Source of the DNA: Rhodopirellula europaea 6C
GTDB lineage: Bacteria; Planctomycetota; Planctomycetia; Pirellulales; Pirellulaceae
Reading direction: 5' to 3'
Length of the DNA: 59,566 nt
Assembly (NCBI RefSeq): GCF_000338295.1
Contig: NZ_ANMO01000024.1
Location: 1 to 59,566 of the forward strand
Part shown: piece after piece, positions 26,069 through 35,288 of the stretch
How the letters are laid out: each line of letters starts with the position of its first letter
Numbering within the stretch: position 1 is the first letter of the stretch
Notes under the pieces: model-generated
What the model was told of the DNA's origin: nothing
The model's input: the letters and a program-made list of their open reading frames with translations, nothing else
Databases searched by the model: none
Position numbers and translations under genes: made by a program

Positions 26069-27409
26069 ATGCTTGCTTCACGCATGAATGCCCTGCTAAC
26101 CGACACACACAATTTCGAATCAGCCGCGTTGGGCGGTCTGTTGACGGACGATACGTTTTGGCCAGCGGAACCCCGCTCGCTGAATGAACTCGGCCTGTCG
26201 GTCAGCTTTATCGAAGCATTGACAATCAAGTCGATCCATCAAATCGGAACCATCAGCGGCCGCAGTGTGGCAACGATGATGGGTTTGCCCTTTCGTTTGG
26301 TGGAACCCATTGTCGATGCGCTTCGAACTCGGAAGTTTGTCGCACACGTGCGGCCGGCGGCATTCAACGACTACTACTACTCGCTGACCGAACTGGGGCA
26401 AAAGCGGGCGCAAACTCACCTGCAACAATGCAGCTACATTGGGCCGGCACCCGTGCCATTGGCTGACTACTCACTCAGCGTGGAAGCTCAAGCCGCCGGC
26501 GTCGATCCCATCGAGCGAGATGATTTGCAAGCTTCGCTTTCGAAGATCTCCTACCAGGATGAGTTGCTCGACCAGATTGGTCCCGCCATCAACAGCAACA
26601 CCGGGATGTTTTTGTTTGGTCCTCCCGGCAATGGCAAGACCACCATCGCTCGAAGCTTGACTCAGTGTTTGGGCCAGGAAATTTGGATCCCTCATGCAAT
26701 TCTGGATGATGGCAACCTGATCAAAGTCAAAGACGATGCCTATCACCAAGAAGCTCCCGTGCCGGAAGGCGACGGTCAATTGTTGAAGGCACAAGAATGG
26801 GACAAGCGTTGGGTGCGAATTCAACGACCCAGCGTTGTTGTCGGCGGTGAGTTGGTGATGGAGAACCTCGAAGTTCGCCACGATCATCGATCGAATATCT
26901 GCGAAGCGCCGCTTCAGATGAAAAGCAATTGTGGTTGTCTGTTGATCGACGACTTTGGTCGTCAACGAATCGCTCCGGAAGAGTTGCTCAACCGGTGGAT
27001 TGTGCCGCTGGAAAATCGATGCGATTACCTGACGTTGCCAACGGGAAAGAAGATTCAGATCCCATTTGAGCAGCTCATTTTGTTCTCGACCAATCTGAAT
27101 CCGGATGACCTCGTTGACGAAGCATTTCTTCGCCGCGTGCCCTACAAGATCTTCGTGAACGATCCGTCGCCGGATGAGTTTCGGTCACTGATGAAAACGG
27201 TTGCTTCACAAATGGGTTTCCCTGAGACACCCGAAGCCGCCAATCATTTGCTCGCCTATTACAAACAAAACAATCGACCACCGCGTCGATGTCACCCCCG
27301 AGACTTGTTGACGCAGGTCGCGAATTTCTGTCGCTACCGTCGATTGCCTTTGACATTGCGACCGGAGTACCTCGATCAAGCCTGCCGCAGCTACTTCAGT
27401 GCTCTCTAG
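26069..27409 (+). CDS. AAA ATPase with winged-helix-like N-terminal domain
   Basis: A 446-residue cytoplasmic protein (Met6 at 26084 is an alternative start). The N-terminal 115 residues look like a winged helix (LGLSVSFIEALTIKSIHQIG, then a wing ending DYYYSLTELGQKRA). The AAA module has Walker A FLFGPPGNGKTT (181-192), Walker B CGCLLIDDFGRQ (about 290-301), LFSTNLNPDDLVDEAFLRRV as sensor 1 with arginine-finger-like residues, and a lid domain ending in CHPRDLLTQVANFCRYR. It belongs to a predicted-ATPase group I associate with planctomycetes but cannot name. It is followed on the same strand by the kinase-tubulin fusion 141 nt later, so the two may form one system. Confidence 0.85.
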   Translation: MLASRMNALLTDTHNFESAALGGLLTDDTFWPAEPRSLNELGLSVSFIEALTIKSIHQIGTISGRSVATMMGLPFRLVEPIVDALRTRKFVAHVRPAAFNDYYYSLTELGQKRAQTHLQQCSYIGPAPVPLADYSLSVEAQAAGVDPIERDDLQASLSKISYQDELLDQIGPAINSNTGMFLFGPPGNGKTTIARSLTQCLGQEIWIPHAILDDGNLIKVKDDAYHQEAPVPEGDGQLLKAQEWDKRWVRIQRPSVVVGGELVMENLEVRHDHRSNICEAPLQMKSNCGCLLIDDFGRQRIAPEELLNRWIVPLENRCDYLTLPTGKKIQIPFEQLILFSTNLNPDDLVDEAFLRRVPYKIFVNDPSPDEFRSLMKTVASQMGFPETPEAANHLLAYYKQNNRPPRRCHPRDLLTQVANFCRYRRLPLTLRPEYLDQACRSYFSAL

Positions 27410-27550
27410 GATTAGTACTAAACGGGCTCGCCCCTTTTCGAGCAAGGCTCGATCCTTCCTCATTTTTCAAAGCTTCGGATTCCATCAAGGAATTCGTGAC
27501 GAACCAAACTTTCCAATTCGCCGCTCAACAATGTTGTTCACAGTCGTCCG

Positions 27551-30500
27551 ATGACCGTCAAGACAACCCAAACGATCGCTCCCGGATACGAACCAATCAC
27601 TGGCTACACGCTGGAAAAAAAGATTGGTGAAGGGGGATTTGGTGAAGTGTGGTTGGCCAATGCGCCAGGCGGATTGAAAAAGGCGGTCAAGTTCGTGTTT
27701 GGTGCCAACGACGCCCGACGCGGTTCACGCGAGCTGAAATCGTTGGAGCGAATCAAGGGAGTTCACCACCCGTTTTTGTTGACTCTGGAGCGATTCGGAA
27801 TCGTGGACGATCGCTTGGTGATCGTCACGGAACTGGCGGACGGATCGCTCGAAGACGTTTTGAAACGACACCAAGACCGCGGTTCATGCGGCATTCCTCG
27901 GGCAGCATTGCTGTCGTATCTGCACGATGCTGCGGACGCGTTGGACTATTTGCACGGCAGCTATCAACTGCAGCACCTCGACGTGAAGCCGGGGAACTTG
28001 TTGTTGGTCGGTGGACACGTCAAAGTCGGTGACTTTGGTTTGTTGAAAGATCTGCGAGAGATCGATCACTCGGTGATTGGCGGATTGACGCCCATCTACG
28101 CTCCGCCGGAACTGTTCGACGGTCGGCCATGCATCAACAGCGATCAGTATTCGCTTGCGGTGATGTATCAAGAATTGTTGACGGGAACGCGTCCATTCAC
28201 CGGTCGCACGATCGCTCAATTGGCAACGCAGCACATCCATGCGGCACCCGTGTTGGATTCATTGCCAGCGGCAGACCGTGTGGCGGTGGCGCGCGCATTG
28301 GAGAAAGATCCGGAGCGTCGTTTCGACTCGTGCAAAGACTTCGTCGAAGCCCTGCGAACGACCCGTGGACGCGACGAGACGCCGATCCACACCTCCGCCA
28401 AACCAAGCATTCGGACTCGTCAGGAAGCGGTTGAAGACTTGCCAAGTCTGAAGTCCGGAAAAGCAATGGTACACGCCCGTGTGACGGGACATGCTTTGGT
28501 GGTTGCCGTCGGCGGTGTCGGAGCAGAATGCTTGCATGAACTGCGCAACCGTGTTGCGACTTTGCACAGTGCATGTCCTTTGGATTTGCATTCGGTGTTG
28601 ATCGATACGGATATGCATACCATTCACGCGGCTCGTTTGGCGGAGGCATCGGACCGCATTCCACCGGCGACGATCCTGCACACACCACTCAAATCAGCTC
28701 AGCAATATCGCGAAGGACGGACCGATCACTTCCGATCGTTGTCGCGTCGTTGGATCTACAACGTGCCTCGCAGTGGTACGACCGAGGGCATGCGTCCACT
28801 GGGACGACTGGCGATGATTGACCACGCGAAAACCATTGACTTGGGGCTTCGCGAATCGATCGATCACTTGGCGGCCGTTTGTGGTGACCGTATTCCATCG
28901 GTCTATATCATCGGTTCGCTTTCAGGCGGAACGGCGAGCGGAATGGTGATGGACTTGGCACCTCGCATTCGGACCATCTTGGATGAAGCAGGCTTGGAAA
29001 GTGCTTCGGTGTTGCCGTTGCTTTCGACTGTGTCGCTGCAAGGCAACCCGCACCAACCATTGACGTTGCACGATTCATTCGCAGCGATCTCTGAGATCGG
29101 TCACTACATGTTGCCCGAGAATAGCTATCCCGGGGATCCCGGCGTTGACTGGTCCGGTGTTCCGGCGTCTCGGAATCCGCTGCGAAATGCGTATGTCGTC
29201 GTCGACGGCGATCACGCTCTTCCGTCAGGTTCTGCCGCGGCAACGATGGTGGACTACTTATGGGCGGATGCGACCGGCGCAGGCGAGTTGTTGGCGGAAG
29301 CTCGACGAAGTGACCAAGCCGACGCGGCGGTGCTCGCGAAGCCTATGTTGCGATCTGTCGGAGTGGCCCGATTGAAATGTGTTCGAGCGTTGGAAGAGAA
29401 CCTGCTCGCACCCGCCGCCGCACGTCACCTGTTGTTGCGTTGGCTCGGCAATCCCAACGAGTCACGCCAGATCGCAGGCCCAACGACCGAACGTTTGCGG
29501 AAGCGGTGCGGTTTGGAGATCGCGAATTATTTGGACGAAGTGAAGGCACCCTTTGGCCAAGACGCAGACGCAATTGCTCGAAATCTATCTGAGATGCTTT
29601 CGCGACTATCGGTCCAGGAGATGATGGATGGCCCACGAATCGCGCGACTGTTGAAAGAAAAACTGAGCGAGTGTGATGTCTTGGATCGGTTGGACCGTCG
29701 GGCAGCGACCCAAATGGTCATGCTTCGTCGCGAAGTTTCGGTCCGGATGCACGACGGACGAATCGACGTCACGTCGAGCATCCAGGCCACCGAAGGATTG
29801 ATGAAGTGGTGCTCGACCCAAGTCCAGAAACTCGAACAATTCCGAACCGACCTGCGAGAGCAGCAGACCGCCTTGCGGCAAGAGCTACGCTCCGATACCG
29901 ATTTGGAACGCGAAATCGAAGCGGCTGAGAAGTTGGCGATGATGGAGTTGAATCTGATCGCATCGGAAATGGCAGGCGAACAACTCAAAGCATTTGCAAA
30001 ACGAATCGAGAGTCTGCATGCGACTTTGACCAAGATGGCGGTTGGAATCGCAAAAGCCATTCGATGTGTTCCCGGTGACAATCGTGACACTGAAAACCCG
30101 TGGACGGAGATGCCCCAGGAGATTCAGATGCGTTTCAATGCGGTTCTAGAAAACCTGCATTCACAAACCGCGTCGCCTTGGTTGCTTGGTCCGTTGCGTG
30201 ATGCAAAGGTCGAGTGGGACGAACAGGAAATGGCAACCGATTTAGTCGGGAAGTGTCTGCCCGTTGTCGAGAACGTGATCGACGCTCATCGACAATCGTC
30301 TGCTAGTTTGAACGATTCGACGACCTCATCGGCGTCGGTTCTGACTCAGGATTCAGATCTGACGAACACCCAAACAATCCATGAACAACGCGACACCAAC
30401 ACGGATCAGTTAGCACGGACAGGAGTCTGCGAAACTCAGACGTTTGAGCAACCACAGAACGGCACTTCTTTGTGGAATGAACAAACGACGATTGAATCCG

Positions 30501-30784
30501 CGCTGCAAGTTGCATCGCCACCGTTGCTGCAATGCGGCGGTCGCCAACGCCTGTTGTTGTTGGTCGGAAGTGAGTCGGACCGCGAACGTTTGGAACCTCA
30601 GGTTTCATCCGCTCACACGGGATCACTGACGACGGTGGTGATACCAGGCGTCACGCCAATCCTTGTTCACGAAGCCCAGCAAATTCCGATCGACAATGTT
30701 TTGGAACAGTTGGAATTGGTTTCTGGTGGCAACACGCAGGTCAGTAAACGCTTGCATGCTCGCAGCGACGTGAATTGGAAATAA
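27551..30784 (+). CDS. Ser/Thr protein kinase fused to tubulin/FtsZ-superfamily (Tubulin_2-like) domain
   Basis: A 1077-residue cytoplasmic protein without membrane helices. The kinase (about 19-270) has GEGGFGEVW, Lys47, HLDVKPGN (142-149, catalytic Asp144), DFG (161-163) and APPE, so it should be active. After a 40-residue linker a GTPase fold begins: ALVVAVGGVGAECLHELRNR (about 315-334), SVLIDTDMHTIHAARL, and the tubulin/FtsZ-type glycine signature GSLSGGTASGM (455-465). The order and spacing match the Tubulin_2-like family, with GGTASG in place of the usual GGTGSG. Residues 650-880 are largely helical. A Ser/Thr/Gln-rich stretch (about 915-975) precedes a short conserved C-terminal domain. 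Polymerisation and phosphorylation targets are unknown. Confidence 0.85.
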   Translation: MTVKTTQTIAPGYEPITGYTLEKKIGEGGFGEVWLANAPGGLKKAVKFVFGANDARRGSRELKSLERIKGVHHPFLLTLERFGIVDDRLVIVTELADGSLEDVLKRHQDRGSCGIPRAALLSYLHDAADALDYLHGSYQLQHLDVKPGNLLLVGGHVKVGDFGLLKDLREIDHSVIGGLTPIYAPPELFDGRPCINSDQYSLAVMYQELLTGTRPFTGRTIAQLATQHIHAAPVLDSLPAADRVAVARALEKDPERRFDSCKDFVEALRTTRGRDETPIHTSAKPSIRTRQEAVEDLPSLKSGKAMVHARVTGHALVVAVGGVGAECLHELRNRVATLHSACPLDLHSVLIDTDMHTIHAARLAEASDRIPPATILHTPLKSAQQYREGRTDHFRSLSRRWIYNVPRSGTTEGMRPLGRLAMIDHAKTIDLGLRESIDHLAAVCGDRIPSVYIIGSLSGGTASGMVMDLAPRIRTILDEAGLESASVLPLLSTVSLQGNPHQPLTLHDSFAAISEIGHYMLPENSYPGDPGVDWSGVPASRNPLRNAYVVVDGDHALPSGSAAATMVDYLWADATGAGELLAEARRSDQADAAVLAKPMLRSVGVARLKCVRALEENLLAPAAARHLLLRWLGNPNESRQIAGPTTERLRKRCGLEIANYLDEVKAPFGQDADAIARNLSEMLSRLSVQEMMDGPRIARLLKEKLSECDVLDRLDRRAATQMVMLRREVSVRMHDGRIDVTSSIQATEGLMKWCSTQVQKLEQFRTDLREQQTALRQELRSDTDLEREIEAAEKLAMMELNLIASEMAGEQLKAFAKRIESLHATLTKMAVGIAKAIRCVPGDNRDTENPWTEMPQEIQMRFNAVLENLHSQTASPWLLGPLRDAKVEWDEQEMATDLVGKCLPVVENVIDAHRQSSASLNDSTTSSASVLTQDSDLTNTQTIHEQRDTNTDQLARTGVCETQTFEQPQNGTSLWNEQTTIESALQVASPPLLQCGGRQRLLLLVGSESDRERLEPQVSSAHTGSLTTVVIPGVTPILVHEAQQIPIDNVLEQLELVSGGNTQVSKRLHARSDVNWK

Positions 30785-30796
30785 ATACCTAGCCTT

Positions 30797-31465
30797 TCAA
30801 GCGTTGGTGGGCTGCGGTAGCAATTCCCAAAGTCGCGGATCGGCAAGTGAATCGGCGATCAACTGGACCTCCTCAAAAACATGCGACCGAGTGTGCTCGT
30901 TGGGGACGGCAACCGTGAACGCACCGGCCGAAACCGCCGCTTTCGATCCGTTGCCGCTGTCTTCCAATACGAGCATTTCTGAGGGCGATACGCGGAGCCG
31001 ATCGGCCGCTTTCAGATACATTTCTGGATTGGGTTTGCCGTGAGTGACATCGTCACCGGTCAATATAAACGCCAGATCGCCGGACCATTCGGTCGTCGGC
31101 AAGATCATGTCCACGAACTTGCGACGACTGCTGGTGGCCAAACCAAACGGCAGTCCACTGGTTCGCAACCGATCGATCCATTCTGCCAGACCTGGCATCG
31201 GCCGAAGTTCTTCAAGCAACAGATCGCCATAGACGTCATCAGACTCAGCGAGCAAAGACACCGGGTCGTCGTCCAATTGGTGGTGATCGATCATTTGACC
31301 AACCGCGGACAAGCCTACCCGGCCCATCATCTTTTGTTGCAGTTCCAAGGTGAACGTGTGACCGCGACGTTCCATCAACACTTGGCCGACTTGGAAATAG
31401 ATCCGCTCGGTATCGAATAGCAGCCCATCCATGTCCAAAGCGACGCCTCGAAGATGCATGTTCAA
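30797..31465 (-). CDS. HAD-superfamily hydrolase, beta-phosphoglucomutase-like
   Basis: A 222-residue cytoplasmic phosphatase of HAD subfamily IA. Motif I is ALDMDGLLFDTE (about 9-20, nucleophile Asp), motif II is GLATSSRRKF (Ser/Thr), and motif III/IV is HGKPNPEMYLKAADRL with VLEDSGNGSKAAVSAG. The DMDG form and helical cap match beta-phosphoglucomutase or sugar-phosphate phosphatases. The substrate cannot be told. Its start overlaps the MMPL gene stop by 4 nt, making it the last gene of an lspA-MMPL-HAD operon. Confidence 0.92.
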   Translation of the reverse strand: MNMHLRGVALDMDGLLFDTERIYFQVGQVLMERRGHTFTLELQQKMMGRVGLSAVGQMIDHHQLDDDPVSLLAESDDVYGDLLLEELRPMPGLAEWIDRLRTSGLPFGLATSSRRKFVDMILPTTEWSGDLAFILTGDDVTHGKPNPEMYLKAADRLRVSPSEMLVLEDSGNGSKAAVSAGAFTVAVPNEHTRSHVFEEVQLIADSLADPRLWELLPQPTNA

Positions 31466-33801
31466 TCCAGTTTACAGTATGAGTGTTTCGAACGATCGAC
31501 CGCGACAATGGCAGCGGGCAACAACGTGAGGTTAATCAAGGCGGACGCCGCCAATGTCGCGGCGATCAACATGCCAAAGGTGGCCGTGGGGATGAAGGGG
31601 CTGGTCATCAAAATGCCAAACCCAATCACCAATGCCAATGTCGCAAGCAAGATCGGAGTCGCCACATCCGTCGCCGCGTCGGTCGCGGCCACCACCACAA
31701 CCACGCCCGCAGATCGTGCACGTTGATAGCCCGCCAGGAAGTGAATCGAACCGTCGATAGACAAACCGATGGAGACCGCACCGATCATGGCGGATCCCAG
31801 GTCCAAGCCTCCGCCGGCGAGTCCCATCGCGGCCAGAACTAACATGACTGGCAACGTGTTGGTCAACAATGCGACAAGAGAGTATCGCAGGCTTCCCGTC
31901 GCAATTCCAATCAAGATGCCGACCAAGGCCAGAGCGATCGCCAAGGCTTTCCATTGATCGCGAAGCAAGCTGCTGACGAGCTGAGACATTAAAACTGAGT
32001 AACCCGTGACGAGTCCTCCTTCATCAAATTCATGCGTCAATTGCGCGACTTGATGAATGAGTTCTCGTTTTACCTTGCCGGGCATGCTTTCTTCGCTTCG
32101 CAGCATGATTCTCAGTTCTCGCGTCCCGCCTTCTTTGGGTGGATCGAACGTCAACAGAGCGTCGGCGAAAGTTGGGATCGCGGTTCTCATGCCTGCCAAG
32201 CGGACTTCGGGTGTCACGATGGATAGCAGTGGACTCTGGGCCGCAACTGCGTCGGCGTCTGCGAGTGACAAGACCTTCGTCAGACGGTGAGTTTGTCCGG
32301 TGGAGGAATCAACAACTTCCAGTTCACGCAGCTTGTTCTCAAAGGTTTGAACCCGAGACACATACTCCGGCGAAATGGTTTCTGGTGCGGGAAGTACCAC
32401 GTCCCAGACCCCCGCGCCACCCAGTTGCTGTTCCACTCGAGCGTAAGCTTGAACGATGCCGCTGGTTTCGCGAAAGTTGCTGAGGAAGCTGGTTTCCGTT
32501 CTTAATCGAGTGACCATTGTCGTGCTCAGAACCAGAGCAATGATGGAGACAATCGACAACAGTTTGCTGTGGCGAAGGCTGGTTGTTACCAAGTGAACGA
32601 GAAATCGTTTCAAGAGATTCGGTGTCTGGTATGACTGCGCCGGTTGAGACGGAGTTCGTTTGCCCGACGGCAGGCTCATCAGGGCGGCAGTGAACCAAAC
32701 CAGTGCGGCGACGATCGCTAGGGCGGCGACGGCGGTCATCGTGCCGAATTGCTGAACCGGTCGCACTTGGGAATTTAAAAGTGAAGCGAACCCGCCCGCA
32801 TCTGTTAGGCAGGTCCAAAGAATTGGGATCGCCAAGAATGCGGTGACTCGGACGATCGATTCGCTCGTATTGGATTCGCCTGGGGCGTTGGAGTTGTCTC
32901 GCGAGCGGACTCCGATATGCATCACAGCAGCCACCACGATGACCGCGATGATTGCAATCAGAATGGTCGAGACCAATGACATTTCCATGCCCAACGCGAC
33001 GATGGACGCTCGTGTGCAAAGCGTTGCCCATACGATTGCCATGGCGGCCAGCAAGACAACGCGGTAATCGCGAAGCGTCAACATCATCACCAGGCTCAGC
33101 AGGCCGATCGTGCCCCACGCCAATCGGTTGCCATCAGCTTGGATCATGTCAAAAGCATCGTCGAGCAGCACCGGTTCACCAATCAAAACCGGGGCTCGCT
33201 CGGAGGGGATTTGATCAGCGAGCCGTCGCAATTCCGCGATGGCCGATTCGGTCTGCCCCGGTTGAAGCATCGCCACAATCGCAGCGGTCTTCTCGTCCTG
33301 CCCATGTGTGTACCCCGCGAAGAGATCTCGAAACGAATTCGCGACCGGGTCGTCTTTCGCCAGCATCTTTGACGGAGGCGGCGGAGCCTGCGAATTGGAT
33401 GGAAGAGATCCTGTCAGGAGCGAAAACTGTGGCCGAATATACGCAAACGCCTGGACCAATTTCGAGACTGACAAAACGCCTCGAACGCCATCGATTGATT
33501 CAGCAGAGGTGGTCCAGGCTTGATTCCGGGCGACTCCTTCTGGGGTCATCAACTCGGCGTCATCGTAGACCAACATGACGACCAAATTGCCGCCAAAGGT
33601 TTGCTGTAGATGTTGATACTGAATGAGCGTCGGATCGGTTGGCGAAAACATCGCCGCCAGCGACCGGTCCATCCCCAGATCCGTCTGATAGATCGCGAGC
33701 GGGATCGCCGAAACACATCCGGCGAGGAACAACCACCAACGCCAAACCCAGAGCAATCGAGCCAGAGTGTGTCGCGGCGACGCGATCAGCGAAGTCTTCA
33801 C
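31462..33801 (-). CDS. MMPL/RND-family membrane transporter
   Basis: A 779-residue inner-membrane protein with the RND/MMPL plan. A first helix (about 17-37) precedes a large external loop (about 40-215), a block of five helices (about 218-400), a further helix near 435-452, a second external loop to about 600, and a final block of five helices with GAVSIGLSIDGSIHFLAGYQ. Such proteins use the proton gradient to move lipids, hopanoid-like molecules or drugs. In planctomycetes they often accompany lipid-related genes. It overlaps lspA and the HAD gene by 4 nt each. Confidence 0.9.
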   Translation of the reverse strand: MKTSLIASPRHTLARLLWVWRWWLFLAGCVSAIPLAIYQTDLGMDRSLAAMFSPTDPTLIQYQHLQQTFGGNLVVMLVYDDAELMTPEGVARNQAWTTSAESIDGVRGVLSVSKLVQAFAYIRPQFSLLTGSLPSNSQAPPPPSKMLAKDDPVANSFRDLFAGYTHGQDEKTAAIVAMLQPGQTESAIAELRRLADQIPSERAPVLIGEPVLLDDAFDMIQADGNRLAWGTIGLLSLVMMLTLRDYRVVLLAAMAIVWATLCTRASIVALGMEMSLVSTILIAIIAVIVVAAVMHIGVRSRDNSNAPGESNTSESIVRVTAFLAIPILWTCLTDAGGFASLLNSQVRPVQQFGTMTAVAALAIVAALVWFTAALMSLPSGKRTPSQPAQSYQTPNLLKRFLVHLVTTSLRHSKLLSIVSIIALVLSTTMVTRLRTETSFLSNFRETSGIVQAYARVEQQLGGAGVWDVVLPAPETISPEYVSRVQTFENKLRELEVVDSSTGQTHRLTKVLSLADADAVAAQSPLLSIVTPEVRLAGMRTAIPTFADALLTFDPPKEGGTRELRIMLRSEESMPGKVKRELIHQVAQLTHEFDEGGLVTGYSVLMSQLVSSLLRDQWKALAIALALVGILIGIATGSLRYSLVALLTNTLPVMLVLAAMGLAGGGLDLGSAMIGAVSIGLSIDGSIHFLAGYQRARSAGVVVVVAATDAATDVATPILLATLALVIGFGILMTSPFIPTATFGMLIAATLAASALINLTLLPAAIVAVDRSKHSYCKLD

Positions 33802-34526
33802 GACGCGGCCGGCTTCGTGCCTTCGGTCGGTTCGTCCGGCACCCTCCGGCCTGGTAGCTCATTGCCGTCGGCCTCACCGTGCGGTGGCGGCGGGAAGAAG
33901 AAGGATTGAACCAACAGCATGATCGCTCCGGTGACCAACAATGAATCCGCAATGTTGAAGTTGGGCCATTTCCATTGATCGGATGCCTGCCAAAGGATCC
34001 AATCGCGAACGCCGCTTTGCCATTGATCCGGCATTCCCGGTTCCCACCAGAACCCTAGCCGGTCGTAAAGGTTGCCGATGATTCCGCCGGTGATGCACCC
34101 CAGGGCGAACGTCAACCAACACGACCGCGCGGCTTTGAAGAAGAACAGCCAAATGATGATCGCCGCAGCGGCAAAGACAGAAATCGCCGCGAACACCAAA
34201 CCTTGGCCGGCTCCCAAACCGAAGACCGCCCCGATGTTCACCGCGGTTTCAATTCCGAAGTAGCCTTCAATGATCCAGTGAATATCTTTGGTTCCCGGCA
34301 AGCCGCGCCATTGGAAGATGGCCTCTTTGCTCCACAGGTCCAACGCGCCACCAGCGATGGCGAGACCGAAGAACAATGCATAGCGGCTGGCGGGAAACGC
34401 TGGCCCCTGACTAGCGGTTTTCGCTGGGGTGGGGGCGTGTCCGGAAGGATTCACTTTGGCTGAATTCATTCGGGCGGGCCAAATGGAGGAACGCGAAGCA
34501 GAACGTGCCTGCTCGGAGTGCTTCAA
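33798..34526 (-). CDS. lspA: Lipoprotein signal peptidase (signal peptidase II)
   Basis: A 242-residue inner-membrane aspartic protease that removes signal peptides from prolipoproteins. Four hydrophobic segments are visible. The two catalytic aspartates are in GCITGGIIGNLYDRLGF and KWPNFNIADSLLVTG, and the substrate-binding ETAVNIGAVFGLGAGQG is conserved. The protein is longer than the usual 160-170 residues because of a hydrophilic N-terminus (Met20 at 34469 is an alternative start) and a Pro/Glu-rich C-terminal tail of about 30 residues. Several lipoproteins in this window are likely substrates. It overlaps the MMPL gene by 4 nt. Confidence 0.96.
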   Translation of the reverse strand: MKHSEQARSASRSSIWPARMNSAKVNPSGHAPTPAKTASQGPAFPASRYALFFGLAIAGGALDLWSKEAIFQWRGLPGTKDIHWIIEGYFGIETAVNIGAVFGLGAGQGLVFAAISVFAAAAIIIWLFFFKAARSCWLTFALGCITGGIIGNLYDRLGFWWEPGMPDQWQSGVRDWILWQASDQWKWPNFNIADSLLVTGAIMLLVQSFFFPPPPHGEADGNELPGRRVPDEPTEGTKPAAS

Positions 34527-34672
34527 TCAGCCAGCACCGTAGATTGCGGAGACAAAATTTCCCAGATGACTATTCGAGAAGAAGCCGCAAACGTTTCAGA
34601 ATGTTGGAAAGCGATTGGGCCCGCATTCCAAAGAGCCAGCAATTTCGCATATCTAGGCTGGCTCAGCCGGGG

Positions 34673-35107
34673 TCACTGATAATTGGCGATCCAACTTCGA
34701 AGCTGAGATTCCGAACGATAGCCCACTTCGTCCGCCAAGACCTCGCCGTTTCGGACCAGGAACATTCTTGGGATGCCCTGGATTCCAAATTGGGTGGCGA
34801 CGCCTGGTTGCTCGTCCACATCGATTTTGACGACACGAACCTCCCCCGCGAGCGTTGGTTCGAGTGATTCCAATTCCTTGTCGATTTGCCGACACGGTCC
34901 GCACCATGGCGCGCCAAACTTAACGAGCACCAAGTCCTGGTCGTCCGCTGAACCGACCACCTGTTGGATGGCTTCGGCGGGGACGTTCACGGTCGGCGAA
35001 GGATTGTTGGGGACGTTGCACCCAATGAAGAACAACGAAGCCAAACCGATACCAGCAGCCGCAATCGAAGTCACGGCAAGCGAAGCGGGGCGAGGATAGG
35101 ACGTCAT
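34673..35107 (-). CDS. Thioredoxin-like lipoprotein
   Basis: A 144-residue protein starting at MTSYPRPASLAVT; an upstream in-frame ATG (35194) gives an unlikely hydrophobic extension. A signal segment (about 8-30) ends in the lipobox LFFIGC, so it is probably a lipoprotein. The thioredoxin fold has the redox site KFGAPWCGPCRQIDKEL and the cis-Pro loop FGIQGIPRMFLVRNGEVL. It would act as a periplasmic disulfide reductase or redox carrier. It lies 146 nt upstream of lspA on the same strand. Confidence 0.9.
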   Translation of the reverse strand: MTSYPRPASLAVTSIAAAGIGLASLFFIGCNVPNNPSPTVNVPAEAIQQVVGSADDQDLVLVKFGAPWCGPCRQIDKELESLEPTLAGEVRVVKIDVDEQPGVATQFGIQGIPRMFLVRNGEVLADEVGYRSESQLRSWIANYQ

Positions 35108-35288
35108 GATCAGACTCCGCGAACAAAGCACCGTCAGAAAATGCGGTGCAAGAATGGGCAACGCGAAAAAACGCAATGCGAGGAACGGAAACAAACGATT
35201 GTACTTCTAAGAATGCAATGTCTGTTCCACCGATTTCCCCGCACTGGATTTCATTTCAAATTCGCCCGGTTTCAGGCGGACATCCCAC

